Below, piece after piece: positions 7,981 through 18,038 of a stretch of DNA of 32,947 bases (the stretch's first letter is position 1; each line of letters starts with the position of its first letter). The DNA is from Neobacillus jeddahensis. Lineage in GTDB: Bacteria; Bacillota; Bacilli; Bacillales; Cytobacillaceae. The translations under genes and the position numbers were made by a program. The stretch spans positions 1 through 32,947 of the forward strand of contig NZ_CCAS010000044.1 in NCBI RefSeq assembly GCF_000612625.1, read 5' to 3'. The notes under the pieces were generated by a model. The model did not search any database. It saw only the letters and a list, made by a program, of their open reading frames with translations, and was not told where the DNA came from.

Positions 7981-8009
7981 ATAATAAGCCCAACCTTTAT
8001 GGATGTCAA
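7981..8009 (-). promoter_or_regulatory. Sigma-A promoter of the frl operon
   Basis: On the leftward strand TTGACA (8004-8009) and TATTAT (7981-7986) are separated by exactly 17 bases. The -35 is perfect and the -10 matches five of six. The next gene downstream is frlB. Confidence 0.8.
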
Positions 8010-8060
8010 ATACTTTTAAAAATTCAGTTAATTTTTTATTAACTCCTCCCAAACAAAAAA

Positions 8061-8152
8061 TGAGCCAGGGGGACGGTTCTCCTGGCTCAAATAATCTAGT
8101 TTGTGCTAACTTCGGAGTGAAAAAAAAGGCCAACAGAACCGTCTCCATGGCC
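8061..8152. repeat. Interspersed palindromic repeat, copy 5 (full)
   Basis: The left half starts TGAGCCAGGGGGACGG and can fold into a 13-bp stem around a CGG loop when G-U pairs are allowed. The right half ends 7 bases from the stop of the PRD regulator gene. Read leftward from that gene, the right hairpin (GGCCA...TGGCC) is followed by T8, as in an intrinsic terminator. Bases 8065-8128 are identical to 23020-23083 in copy 6. Confidence 0.92.
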
Positions 8153-8158
8153 ACTACC

Positions 8159-10060
8159 TCAGTAACAAGCCACGAGTAAGTCAATAAAGCTTTGGTAATT
8201 AGCTGCCGCTACGATTTGTGAAACATTTCCATCTTCGGTTAGAATCGTTGCTAATGAGTCAAATACATCATGAAAGATTCTTTTATCATCTTGATTTACT
8301 GATATAAGCAGGACGATGTTGACAGTTAAGTCATCCCACTCTATTCCTTTGTTATTTATGAAGGCAAACATTCCCGTCTTTATGGCATTCATTTTGATCG
8401 CATGAGGAATGGCAATGCGTCCAAAAGCGGTCGAAGACATGGCCTCGCGCTCTTTTACATTGGTAAGAAAACTAGCGTCGACAAACCCCTCCCGCTCCAT
8501 AACTTTGCACATCATCTCAAGCGTGTCCTCTTTTGTCCCCACTTCATGAGCAATTTCAAAAAGCTGCACATCGGTGATAGCTTCAATATTTATTTTCAAA
8601 GCCTCTTTCCGCTTCGCTTCTTTTAATTCATTAATTTTTTGAGCAACTCTGTTCTTATCCGTACTAGAGAACAGCGGATTAATCAAGACAAATGGCATCT
8701 TGGGAATAGAATTAAGCTGGACTGCTGAAATAACTAGATCACTATTAAGCGCATTCAAATCACTCTCGTTGGTGACGACATGCTGGATCAGAAGATCTTC
8801 ACCAAACTGTTTGGTTAACTTTTCTGTCAACTGTACGTTGAAATTATAATAAAAAGGGAATAGAATCGAACAGGTGATTTTTGAATGCGCCTGCTTCTGC
8901 ATCTCTAAGGCATAGCCTAAATGAAAGGCAATATAGGCGATTTCGTCATCATTCAGTGTGTATCCTGTCTCTTCTTTAATCGTATACGATACATGAACAG
9001 CACAATCATAGATGGATGGGCAATTAAGCTTTATGGAAGAAGTCAACGGATTTTTACTAGTAAAATGATTCTCTAAGCGCATAAGCAGATTTTTAATATG
9101 CAGGGTGAATCGAACCAAAAAATCGGCGTCCTCAATTTCCAGATAATAATTACTATGTAACTCTTCAAGAATTTTTCCGACCAGCGTTAAACATCGCAAA
9201 CCTGCAACATCCTGCAAGTCTGAAAGTTGGAGGTGCATGAAATTAATACTTGTTCCACTGCTGGAAATAAGCAATGCAAGGTCGCGAATTTCTCCCTCTG
9301 AATATTCAATATCAAAATGACCCCCAAGTTTTTGGGCAATTTCATTGGCAATTTGGTATTCCTTTTCCTGATGTGCCTCCCCATCCACTTGCTTTGTAAA
9401 AATAAAGCCATTTTCCATGCGATCAATGGCGATAGCAATGTGCAGAACCATATTGGTCAGCGAATAATCATTCGTAAAATAGTGATGGGTTGAAAACACC
9501 TCCGCAACAGCCGCACGGATATAATCAATATCAAAACCCTCAAATGCCGCTTTTAATTTATCAATATCTAAAAAATGATCATTTGTCTCACTATAGAGAA
9601 TAGAGCTCATCAATTTCCGTTTACTTTTTTCATTCCCCACAATTTGAATCGTGTCGCTGGAAATTCTCAATTCTAAATCATGATCCGCTAACCGTTTTTT
9701 GACCTTCCTTAAATCTCCTTTTAACGTGACTTCACTAATATATAATTCATCACTTAAATCGAAAATATGAAGCGGATGATCGGCATTAACGAGACACTTT
9801 AGAAGATAGTCAGCCCGTTCTTTTGGCGTTTGTGGAATCGTATCATTCGTCGCTGCTAAAAAGGGATTTAATTTGTCCAACTCAACCTGATAGCCCTTCT
9901 TTGAAGAAAGAATCAAGCCTTGTTCCATCGAATTAAGATCGGCAATATATGTTTTTACACTTCTCTTTGAAATGCCAAGAGCATTGGCAAGCTGTGCGGA
10001 AGAAGTCCAGCCATTTTGCGTGCTTAAATGACGGAGAATATTTCTGTATTTACTATTCAT
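8159..10060 (-). CDS. PRD-domain transcriptional activator with EIIA domain (LicR/ManR type)
   Basis: About 633 residues. The order is helix-turn-helix domains (about 1-90, with GWTSSAQLANALGISKRSVK), PRD1 and PRD2 (about 165-380, second ending IAYIAFHLGYALE), an EIIB-like segment, and a C-terminal EIIA domain of the fructose/mannitol type with GRIAIPHA, His553. Such regulators are switched by PTS phosphorylation and activate the linked PTS operon. The frame is open to a GTG at 10144, but that would cover the TGGTGCAA boxes. The ATG at 10060 has GAGG upstream and fits the usual N-terminus; the start is uncertain. It is divergent from the EIIB gene, as expected for its regulator. B. subtilis LicR is the closest named type I can suggest. 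Confidence 0.85.
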   Translation of the reverse strand: MNSKYRNILRHLSTQNGWTSSAQLANALGISKRSVKTYIADLNSMEQGLILSSKKGYQVELDKLNPFLAATNDTIPQTPKERADYLLKCLVNADHPLHIFDLSDELYISEVTLKGDLRKVKKRLADHDLELRISSDTIQIVGNEKSKRKLMSSILYSETNDHFLDIDKLKAAFEGFDIDYIRAAVAEVFSTHHYFTNDYSLTNMVLHIAIAIDRMENGFIFTKQVDGEAHQEKEYQIANEIAQKLGGHFDIEYSEGEIRDLALLISSSGTSINFMHLQLSDLQDVAGLRCLTLVGKILEELHSNYYLEIEDADFLVRFTLHIKNLLMRLENHFTSKNPLTSSIKLNCPSIYDCAVHVSYTIKEETGYTLNDDEIAYIAFHLGYALEMQKQAHSKITCSILFPFYYNFNVQLTEKLTKQFGEDLLIQHVVTNESDLNALNSDLVISAVQLNSIPKMPFVLINPLFSSTDKNRVAQKINELKEAKRKEALKINIEAITDVQLFEIAHEVGTKEDTLEMMCKVMEREGFVDASFLTNVKEREAMSSTAFGRIAIPHAIKMNAIKTGMFAFINNKGIEWDDLTVNIVLLISVNQDDKRIFHDVFDSLATILTEDGNVSQIVAAANYQSFIDLLVACY

Positions 10061-10092
10061 TGAATCCAGCCTCATTTCCGTAATATGCGGAA

Positions 10093-10143
10093 TTGCACCA
10101 TACAATATAGAGATTTGCACCACAAAAATATCTTTTTGCACCA
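10093..10143. promoter_or_regulatory. Three direct TTGCACCA boxes, likely activator sites
   Basis: TTGCACCA occurs exactly at 10093-10100, 10115-10122 and 10136-10143. The start-to-start spacing is 22 and 21 bases, close to two helix turns, so all three face nearly the same side of the DNA. They lie in the divergent intergenic region, the nearest 20 bases upstream of the PTS -35 box. This is where the PRD activator would be expected to bind, and they may also overlap its own promoter. Confidence 0.65.
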
Positions 10144-10162
10144 CCTAAGTGTAATGAAATAT

Positions 10163-10191
10163 TTGAGAGAAGTCGAGATTCATTTTATAGT
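10163..10191 (+). promoter_or_regulatory. Sigma-A promoter of the PTS operon
   Basis: TTGAGA (10163-10168) and TATAGT (10186-10191) are separated by 17 bases, each one base from consensus. The cre palindrome lies about 10 bases beyond the expected transcription start. Confidence 0.75.
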
Positions 10192-10206
10192 TGTAATGTA
10201 ATTAAA

Positions 10207-10220
10207 TGATAGCGCTATCA
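10207..10220. promoter_or_regulatory. cre site (CcpA operator) for the PTS operon
   Basis: TGATAGCGCTATCA is a perfect 14-bp palindrome and matches the cre consensus TGWAANCGNTNWCA at 13 of 14 positions. Being downstream of the promoter, bound CcpA would block elongation when a preferred sugar is present. Confidence 0.75.
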
Positions 10221-10249
10221 AAATATTAAAAAAGATGAGGGGAATTTTC

Positions 10250-10558
10250 ATGCAAAAGTTGAACGTATTATTAGTTTGTGGATCTGGAGCAAGTTCTGGT
10301 TTTATGGCGTCAAATATTCGCAAAGCGGCCACAAAGCGTGACCTTGACATCAACATTAAAGCCCGTGGTGAAGCAGAAATTGAAAACTATATTGATGAAA
10401 TCGATGCCCTAATGGTTGGCCCTCACTTAGCCTATATTTTAGATGATATCGAAGAGTATATTGGCGACACCAACGTGAAAGTGATTCTAATGAAACCTTC
10501 TTACTACTCTACTCTTGATGGAGATGCTGCGTTAGAAGATTTATTGAAGGAATTCTAA
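10250..10558 (+). CDS. PTS system EIIB, lactose/cellobiose family
   Basis: A 102-residue EIIB protein. The phosphorylated cysteine is Cys10 in VCGSGASSG, near the N-terminus as the family requires. It accepts phosphate from the EIIA and passes it to the sugar during uptake through EIIC. An ATG at 10235 is in frame but overlaps the Shine-Dalgarno (AGGGG at 10238-10242), so 10250 is chosen. It is first in an operon EIIB-EIIC-EIIA-GH1, the gene order of the B. subtilis licBCAH locus. The substrate is probably a beta-diglucoside or aryl-glucoside. Confidence 0.9.
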   Translation: MQKLNVLLVCGSGASSGFMASNIRKAATKRDLDINIKARGEAEIENYIDEIDALMVGPHLAYILDDIEEYIGDTNVKVILMKPSYYSTLDGDAALEDLLKEF

Positions 10559-10583
10559 AAACTAAATCGAGGTGCATAATCAT

Positions 10584-11834
10584 ATGCAAAAAATGATTAA
10601 ATGGTTAGAAAATGATTTCTCACCTAAAATGATGAAAATAAATAATAATGTATGGGTCACAACATTAAAAGATTCCATCATGCAATTACTTCCATTTATT
10701 CTACTAGGTTCTGTATTCTGTTTATTAACCATCCCAGGTGATGTGTTCCATATTAAAAATTATCCTAACTTCTGGGTGCTGTTCGGGTGGACAATGGGAG
10801 TATTATCACTACTCATTTCATTCTTAATTCCATTTAACCTAATGGAAAAGAAACGGTTGCGTAAACAGCGTTTCATCGCTGGCTGTACCGGTCTTATTAC
10901 ATTTTTAATCATTATTTCACCACAAGTCATTGCAGATAAAGCGATTGGTTTTAGCCATGAGGCTTTGGGTGCAGGTGGCATGTTTGTAGCAATTGTCGCA
11001 GGTGTCTTCACTGGTTTGATCATGGGATTATTCGGCAAGTTCTCTTTCTTTAAAGAGGAATCTGTGATCCCTGACTTTGTTCGGGCCTGGTTTGATTCCA
11101 TGCTCCCAATTGCGGTTGTCATTGTGGCAACATGGTTAGTGGTGGATATTGCTGGACTTGACCTTTACAATGCGATTCAGCAACTATTTAAGCCACTAGG
11201 CAGCATCATGGAATCGCCTTGGGGCTTCCCACTGATGTGCTTCATTACCAGCTTCTTATATACAATGGGAATTTCGACGTGGGTGTTGACTCCTATCACT
11301 AAGCCAGTTTGGTTAGCAGCCATCACCGCTAATGCTACAGCCGGAACCCACTATCTTGTTACATCTGAAACCATATTTTCCGCTTACCTATACGTCGGTG
11401 GGATCGGAACGACCTTACCCTTAGTGTTCATGATGGCTTTTTCAAAAAGTGGAAAACTGAAAGCACTTGGACGGGCAAGTATCACCCCTGGTATTTTTAA
11501 TATTAATGAACCCATCGTCTTTGGGGCAATCGCCTGGAACCCTATTATGATGTTACCGATGTGGATCATCTCGATTATCTTACCAATCATTATTTGGGTC
11601 GGCACAAAAGTGATTTCCTTTGCCCCCATTCCAAAAATGGTCTTTGATTTATGGTATGTTCCATTCCCTATTTCAACTTGGATTACGACAGGTGCGTTTA
11701 GTGGCATTGTTTTAATGCTCATCTGTGTGGTCGTAGCGACTCTCATTTGGTATCCATTCTTTAAAGTCTATGAAAAACAAGAACTGGCAATCGATGATAA
11801 AGAGGAAAAAACAACTTTAAGAGCAGCAAAATAA
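10584..11834 (+). CDS. PTS system EIIC, lactose/cellobiose family
   Basis: A 416-residue membrane permease with about ten helices. The family hallmark GIFNINEPIVFGAIAWNP is present near residues 305-322. It binds and moves a beta-glucoside across the membrane while EIIB phosphorylates it. A GTG at 10572 is in frame but falls inside the GAGGTG ribosome binding site (10569-10574), so the ATG at 10584 is preferred. It lies 25 bases after the EIIB stop. The charged C-terminal tail (KEEKTTLRAAK) is cytoplasmic. Substrate cannot be decided from sequence; cellobiose-like disaccharides and aryl-beta-glucosides are likely. Confidence 0.9.
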   Translation: MQKMIKWLENDFSPKMMKINNNVWVTTLKDSIMQLLPFILLGSVFCLLTIPGDVFHIKNYPNFWVLFGWTMGVLSLLISFLIPFNLMEKKRLRKQRFIAGCTGLITFLIIISPQVIADKAIGFSHEALGAGGMFVAIVAGVFTGLIMGLFGKFSFFKEESVIPDFVRAWFDSMLPIAVVIVATWLVVDIAGLDLYNAIQQLFKPLGSIMESPWGFPLMCFITSFLYTMGISTWVLTPITKPVWLAAITANATAGTHYLVTSETIFSAYLYVGGIGTTLPLVFMMAFSKSGKLKALGRASITPGIFNINEPIVFGAIAWNPIMMLPMWIISIILPIIIWVGTKVISFAPIPKMVFDLWYVPFPISTWITTGAFSGIVLMLICVVVATLIWYPFFKVYEKQELAIDDKEEKTTLRAAK

Positions 11835-11856
11835 TGAGGTTGAGGAGATTTTATAC

Positions 11857-13648
<1,792 letters not shown>

Positions 13649-13765
13649 AGTGTACCATGGTCACCCATGCAATTTTACAAATCAACAGACTGTTTCATTA
13701 AAAAAAATCCTCAAAAAATGGTAACGGGTTTACTTTAGAGGTGCAAACATTGTAAAACACATATG

Positions 13766-13808
13766 AAAACGCACTGGAATTCACGATAAAATTCACAGTG
13801 CGTTTTTT
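13766..13808 (+). terminator. Rho-independent terminator of the PTS operon
   Basis: ACGCACTG at 13769-13776 pairs with CAGTGCGT at 13796-13803, and the stem extends inward by GAAT/ATTC after one bulged base. It is followed directly by T6. It lies about 120 bases after the GH1 stop, inside the inverted-repeat element. Confidence 0.85.
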
Positions 13809-14089
13809 ATTGATTTATCAACATTATAGCCAATTTTAATTTCCTATTTTGTCCTAATTCACATAGTAAATCACAGGGTATGAAATAATTATTAAAGGGT
13901 GTGTAAATTTTTTTTGATTTAGTCTGTGGATTATTTTTTGGAAACATAAGAAATCTTATCCTTAATAGAGTGTCCAGTGATAGTTAAGCGGAGAATTTCC
14001 GGTTAAGCAAAGCAAAATCCCTTATTTTCAGGTTTTTCGAATCAATAGTCGGAATTTTTCCGTCTGTTAAGTTATTTTCAGTGCTATTT

Positions 14090-14122
14090 GAAAAATAAGT
14101 GGAATTTCTCCGCTTATTTTTC
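14090..14122. repeat. Strong stem-loop with GGA/TCC inner stem
   Basis: GAAAAATAAG at 14090-14099 pairs with CTTATTTTTC at 14113-14122, with an inner GGA/TCC pairing. Related text (AAGCGGAGAATTTCCGG) occurs at 13987-14003, suggesting a second small repeat family. The rightward strand ends in T5, so it may terminate transcription. Confidence 0.5.
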
Positions 14123-14313
14123 AAACTCGATATAGTGGCTAATGAATTTGTACAACTTATGGATGCCTAGTCAAAAAGGATTAGAAATTTGCCTCTCTAA
14201 GCCTTTTTGACTGTAAATTAAGCTGTATAGTTTATATGATTTGGTCTGTGATTTACCGTTTTGCACCTCACAAGTAAACCCGCTAAAAAAATGGAGGGGT
14301 TTTTCATCACCTA

Positions 14314-14733
14314 TTATAGAATTTTCAATTGAGAGTTCAGTATCTTTGATATTGATTTATTTTTAGCTAATGCTAAAATTCCTGCCGTCAGAAACATGAA
14401 CGCTCCTATCAGGTCCATCACAAAATATGAGGCAAACCCTAATAGGATAAACCAAATAGGCTTTTTAACCTCTACTTTATGATCATTCAAGGTTTTCGCC
14501 AAAATAAAGTTTATTACTCCCAGAATCACAAATAGCATCCCAAAGGAAACCGAAAACATATATAAACTGCCAAAAATGGATTGCGCTGCCTCTAGTTTTG
14601 CTAACGTATTATACGAAGAATTCAATCCTTCATTTTTTATAAATGATGCATAAACAAAAATGGTAAGGAGACCCGATACAATTTGCCATATGGAACCGAT
14701 CATCACTAATCTTCTCTCTATTTTTCTATTCAA
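14314..14733 (-). CDS. Small integral membrane protein, DUF4064-like
   Basis: A 139-residue protein with four predicted helices (about 9-28, 52-77, 93-112, 113-128). The pattern of a short basic N-terminus (MNRKIERRL), a helix with IGSIWQIVSG and a C-terminal AGILALAKNK is like the DUF4064 group of Bacillus membrane proteins; this is not certain. The start is TTG with AAGGAGG seven bases upstream. It follows the MalG-type permease by 40 bases on the same strand, so it may be the last gene of the GH2/ABC operon, but nothing in it suggests a transport role. Confidence 0.6.
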   Translation of the reverse strand: MNRKIERRLVMIGSIWQIVSGLLTIFVYASFIKNEGLNSSYNTLAKLEAAQSIFGSLYMFSVSFGMLFVILGVINFILAKTLNDHKVEVKKPIWFILLGFASYFVMDLIGAFMFLTAGILALAKNKSISKILNSQLKIL

Positions 14734-14773
14734 TATTGAACCTCCTTAACAATTTTGTTTACAAGAGAACGGA

Positions 14774-15610
14774 TTACCCTTTAACCCCTGATGACAAGGA
14801 AAGGGATTCCATAAAGTATTTTTGTGTAAATAGATAAAGGATAAAGGTTGGAATAATCGCTACTAGCGCTCCGGTTAAAGCGTGGGCAATATCTAGCGAA
14901 TACATCCCCTGAAGCAATTGTAAGCCCGGTGTAATCGGCATTTTTTCAACATCATTAAACACAATGGATGGCCATAAGAAGTCGTTCCATGACGCTGTAA
15001 ATGTAAACAACGCTACAACCGTCAATACAGGCCTTATCATCGGCAATACTAGTTTAATAAAGATTTGAAAGTCTGAAGCACCGTCCACTCTTGCTGATTC
15101 ATCAAATTCCTTAGGGATCCCCTGCATAAACTGTCTGACTAGAAAAATATTAAAGACTCCAGTTGCTCCAGGAACAATCATCGCTAAATTATTATTTACC
15201 CAGCCTAATGTATCAATAATTTTATAGAGCGGAATGAGATTGACTACTGCAGGAAACATCATAGTTGCCATTAAAAAAACAAAGATCGCGTCTCTTCCCT
15301 TAAATTTCATTCTGGAGTAACCATACCCAGCTAGTGAAACAATGACTACTACTAATAGTGTTTGCGATACTGAGATAATAAGGGAGTTCATAAACCATTT
15401 GGCAACAGGAGCACTTGTATTATCAAAAAGCACATCCTGATAATTACCAATCACCCAATGGATGGGTAGAATAGTAAAGGCATTTGATTGAATATCGGCT
15501 TCACTTTTGAATGTGGTAATAATCGTATACAGTAAAGGCACAATCCATATAAAAGACATCAATAGTAGAAAGAGTAAAGAAACAAACTTTACAGTTCTTT
15601 TTTTCGCCAA
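14774..15610 (-). CDS. Carbohydrate ABC transporter permease (MalG type)
   Basis: A 278-residue permease with about six helices and the EAA loop (IPKEFDESARVDGASDFQIF). It forms the channel with the upstream MalF-type protein for the binding protein at 16656. A GTG at 15619 lies within the Shine-Dalgarno AGGAGGTG, so the TTG at 15610 is the likely start. It lies 12 bases after its partner gene. No ATPase is encoded nearby, so an MsmX-like shared ATPase is inferred. The substrate is presumably the oligosaccharide attacked by the two GH2 enzymes. Confidence 0.85.
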   Translation of the reverse strand: MAKKRTVKFVSLLFLLLMSFIWIVPLLYTIITTFKSEADIQSNAFTILPIHWVIGNYQDVLFDNTSAPVAKWFMNSLIISVSQTLLVVVIVSLAGYGYSRMKFKGRDAIFVFLMATMMFPAVVNLIPLYKIIDTLGWVNNNLAMIVPGATGVFNIFLVRQFMQGIPKEFDESARVDGASDFQIFIKLVLPMIRPVLTVVALFTFTASWNDFLWPSIVFNDVEKMPITPGLQLLQGMYSLDIAHALTGALVAIIPTFILYLFTQKYFMESLSLSSGVKG

Positions 15611-15622
15611 TGTAAGCACCTC

Positions 15623-16555
15623 CTAATCACGTTGTCTTAAAAAGAAGAATTGAATGGCCGAAACGACCATTATACACAACCCTAAGATGACGGCCATTGC
15701 TGACCCAATACCAGCAATAGAATTCCCAGAGCCAAATGCGTTCTTTTGAATATACATTAACAATACGGTAGTCGAGCTTGTTGGTCCACCTTTTGTTAAC
15801 ATGAGCGGCTGCCCATAAATATTAAATTGTGCGATGGTCGTAATCACGACCGTATATAATAATTGAGCTCTGATGCTTGGGAGAGTAATCCTAAAAAATT
15901 TTTGAATACTATTCGCTCCATCTATAGCAGCAGCCTCATATAAATCTTTTGAAATCCCGTTAAGTGCAGCCTGATAAATAATCATATTGGCACCTATTGT
16001 CCACCAGATGGTGACAATAACTAATGTTATCCAGGCATATGGCTGGGTAGCGAGCCAGTTCGTTTCGACATTTAGATAATGATTGATGGGCCCGAAGGAA
16101 ACACTAAATAGCATCGAAAAAACAATCATGACGGCGGAAACCGAGAACAGAGTCGGCATATAAAATAATGCCTGAAAAAACTTTAAACCCTTTGGTTTTG
16201 TATTTAGACCTGCAGCTAAAAGTAAGGGAACAATGATACAAGCTGGAACCGTAAAAAGGACAAATTTAAAGGTGTTCCCCAAGCCGTTCCGGAGCTGATC
16301 GTAGAAGGTTGAATCTTGATTAAACAAAATCTCTTTATAATTAGCAAAGCCTACAAATTCGGGAGTTCCTATTAAATCCCAGTTGGTAAATGATATATAA
16401 ATACCATATAAAGTGGGAAAAAGAAAAAAGATTGCAAATAAAATTAGATGTGGTCCAATGTAAAGATAGGGGGAAAGATTAGCACGTTTTTTACCCAAAT
16501 TTTTCTCTAGCTCTGCAGTCATGCTTAATTCCTTTTTCACTCCAGTATTTATCAT
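15623..16555 (-). CDS. Carbohydrate ABC transporter permease (MalF type)
   Basis: A 310-residue permease with a basic cytoplasmic N-terminal stretch (about residues 1-28), about six helices and an EAA loop (ISKDLYEAAAIDGANSIQKFF). The ATG follows AGGAGT at a seven-base spacing. It is separated from the binding-protein gene by 100 bases that hold a perfect 14-bp stem-loop, so expression is probably lower than that of the binding protein. Together with the MalG-type protein it makes the membrane channel of a family 1 sugar importer. Confidence 0.87.
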   Translation of the reverse strand: MINTGVKKELSMTAELEKNLGKKRANLSPYLYIGPHLILFAIFFLFPTLYGIYISFTNWDLIGTPEFVGFANYKEILFNQDSTFYDQLRNGLGNTFKFVLFTVPACIIVPLLLAAGLNTKPKGLKFFQALFYMPTLFSVSAVMIVFSMLFSVSFGPINHYLNVETNWLATQPYAWITLVIVTIWWTIGANMIIYQAALNGISKDLYEAAAIDGANSIQKFFRITLPSIRAQLLYTVVITTIAQFNIYGQPLMLTKGGPTSSTTVLLMYIQKNAFGSGNSIAGIGSAMAVILGLCIMVVSAIQFFFLRQRD

Positions 16556-16590
16556 TACGTTTACTCCTATTCTTTCGTTATCGAATAGAG

Positions 16591-16624
16591 AGAGAAATCC
16601 TTATCCACTTATAAGGATTTCTCT
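16591..16624 (-). promoter_or_regulatory. Perfect 14-bp stem-loop between binding protein and permease genes
   Basis: AGAGAAATCCTTAT at 16591-16604 pairs exactly with 16611-16624 around a 6-base loop. The leftward transcript has no T run after it, which argues for mRNA stabilisation or processing over termination. The position matches the frlO/frlN stem-loop. Confidence 0.75.
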
Positions 16625-16655
16625 ACCAATCTGCTAATCATCCATATGAACCAAC

Positions 16656-17918
16656 TTATTTTTTATTATTGGCTGCAATTTTATCCTCAACTGCTTTTTG
16701 AGCCGCTTTTAACCCTTTATCAATCGCTAGTTTTCCATAGATTGCATCACCGACCAACTTATCAACCTCTTCGACGACAAAGCCATTATACTTATAATCA
16801 AAGATTTTAAGCGTCTTTTGCATTTCAGGATCTTTGATTAAAAATGACTGTGGCAATTGCTGATATTCTGGGTTTTCTAATGTAGCTAATGCAGCAGGAT
16901 TTTGGCCTGCTTGAGCCCATGGCAATGAATGTTCTCTTACATAATTAAGAAAATCCATAACTCCCTTCGTCTTCTCTGTTGAGCGATTTTTGTCCTTTAG
17001 CATGACGAATTGATGGGAGGAGGTCCAGTTTACTATTTTATCAGGTGAAATCTGCGGAAAATTGGTTAAACCCCAATTTAATTTTTTCGCTTCCTTTACG
17101 CCATTTTGCATCCAAATACCTTCTGGATAAAAAATCGCTTTACCAGATTTGAATAACTGACCAGGGTCTTCTCCATCCTTGTTAGCTATTTTGTCATCAA
17201 CTAACCCTTTTAATAATTCTAAAGCTTTCTTCGCTTCTGGTGTATCAAGAGTTGGTGTTTTACCGTCACTTGTGATATCTCCGCCAAGTTGATGATAGAT
17301 CGATAAAAAGATTGGTCGAGTCCAAGTGATTCCAATCCCTGTAATTTTATCTTTTTGCGACAATTCTCCAGCTGCTCGTATTTCATCAAAGGTTATCACG
17401 TTATCATCAAGTGCATGCGGTGCATATTTTTGGAGCAAATCCTTATTGTAATACATAACAAAACTATGAACATCTAATGGAACACTATATCTGCTGCCCT
17501 CAAGATCACCAATATTCCATCCTGCCGGCACATAGTTTTCCGCTTTTATCTCAGGATAATCAGCCAATAAATCATCATAAGCTGTTAAGATGCCATTATC
17601 GACAAACTGTTTAATTCTCTCAGCATGTACAATTGTCACATCAGGAATACCATTTCCTGAGTTAACAACTGTTGGAATTTTTGCATACATATCATTCTCG
17701 GCAATCGATACATTCTTGACCTTAAATTTTGGATTCGTCTTGTTATAATCATTCACAATTTGTTTCATATTTTCGCCATCTGGCCCAGTAAACGGATTCC
17801 AATATAATATTTCGTTTTTCGTTGAAGCGGAAGAACTAGAACTAGAAGAACTGCAACCTGACAAAGCCATCATAATCACAAAAAGAATTGAGAACAGTAC
17901 TACTGCTTTTTTCTTCAT
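16656..17918 (-). CDS. Sugar-binding lipoprotein of the GH2-linked ABC importer
   Basis: A 420-residue lipoprotein. The signal peptide ends LSGC with Cys22 as lipidation site, followed by a serine-rich linker. The mature part is a family 1 solute-binding fold (EILYWNPFTGPDGENMKQI at its start, SVPLDVHSFVMYYNKDLL in the middle). It delivers a mono- or oligosaccharide to the two permeases. The ATG follows GGGGG. It is downstream of the two GH2 genes with a 12-bp stem-loop between, so it may be read through from their promoter. The substrate is unknown; GH2 partners suggest a beta-galactoside, beta-glucuronide or beta-mannoside. Confidence 0.87.
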   Translation of the reverse strand: MKKKAVVLFSILFVIMMALSGCSSSSSSSSASTKNEILYWNPFTGPDGENMKQIVNDYNKTNPKFKVKNVSIAENDMYAKIPTVVNSGNGIPDVTIVHAERIKQFVDNGILTAYDDLLADYPEIKAENYVPAGWNIGDLEGSRYSVPLDVHSFVMYYNKDLLQKYAPHALDDNVITFDEIRAAGELSQKDKITGIGITWTRPIFLSIYHQLGGDITSDGKTPTLDTPEAKKALELLKGLVDDKIANKDGEDPGQLFKSGKAIFYPEGIWMQNGVKEAKKLNWGLTNFPQISPDKIVNWTSSHQFVMLKDKNRSTEKTKGVMDFLNYVREHSLPWAQAGQNPAALATLENPEYQQLPQSFLIKDPEMQKTLKIFDYKYNGFVVEEVDKLVGDAIYGKLAIDKGLKAAQKAVEDKIAANNKK

Positions 17919-17959
17919 TGATTTTCCCCCTATTTTTTAATCGTAAAAGAAATATTTTA

Positions 17960-17996
17960 CCTTTTGCTTGAATCTCGATGATTTTCAAGCAAAAGG
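17960..17996 (-). promoter_or_regulatory. 12-bp stem-loop between GH2 and binding-protein genes
   Basis: CCTTTTGCTTGA at 17960-17971 pairs perfectly with 17985-17996 over a 13-base loop. In the leftward transcript it is followed by AT-rich DNA with a poor T run, so it may be a partial terminator or a processing site. Confidence 0.6.
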
Positions 17997-18038
17997 GCTA
18001 TACCCATCAAACTTTCAGCCTGGATTGGCATAAAACAG

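Larger units (their letters stand above)
13726..14281. mobile_element. Possible MITE-like element with 22-bp terminal inverted repeats
   Basis: The left end 13726-13747 (GGGTTTACTT...GAGGTGCAAA) and the right end 14260-14281 are inverted copies, matching at 20 of 22 positions. They enclose about 510 bases without an open frame. No target-site duplication is obvious. It could be a miniature inverted-repeat element, a remnant of an insertion sequence, or two copies of a smaller repeat. Confidence 0.45.
13649..14313. other. Non-coding region between the PTS and GH2 loci
   Basis: No gene is supported in these 665 bases. They contain a terminator (13766-13808), a 22-bp imperfect inverted repeat at 13726-13747 and 14260-14281, a strong stem-loop at 14090-14122, and a short inner inverted pair (GTAAATCACAG near 13865 and CTGTGATTTAC near 14246). 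The composition is AT-rich. The layout suggests a miniature or decayed mobile element, but no transposase remnant is readable. Confidence 0.5.

Noticed and set aside
7945..8184. Open frame encoding a FEPGEPSPWL-type peptide, with similar ones at 1017-1238, 29320-29517 and 30049-30246
   Set aside because: The shared peptide is a translation of the palindromic repeat, not a protein family; no start signals.
10760..11122. Antisense open frames in the EIIC gene (also 11384-11746)
   Set aside because: They mirror a strongly supported membrane-protein gene and have no ribosome binding sites or motifs.
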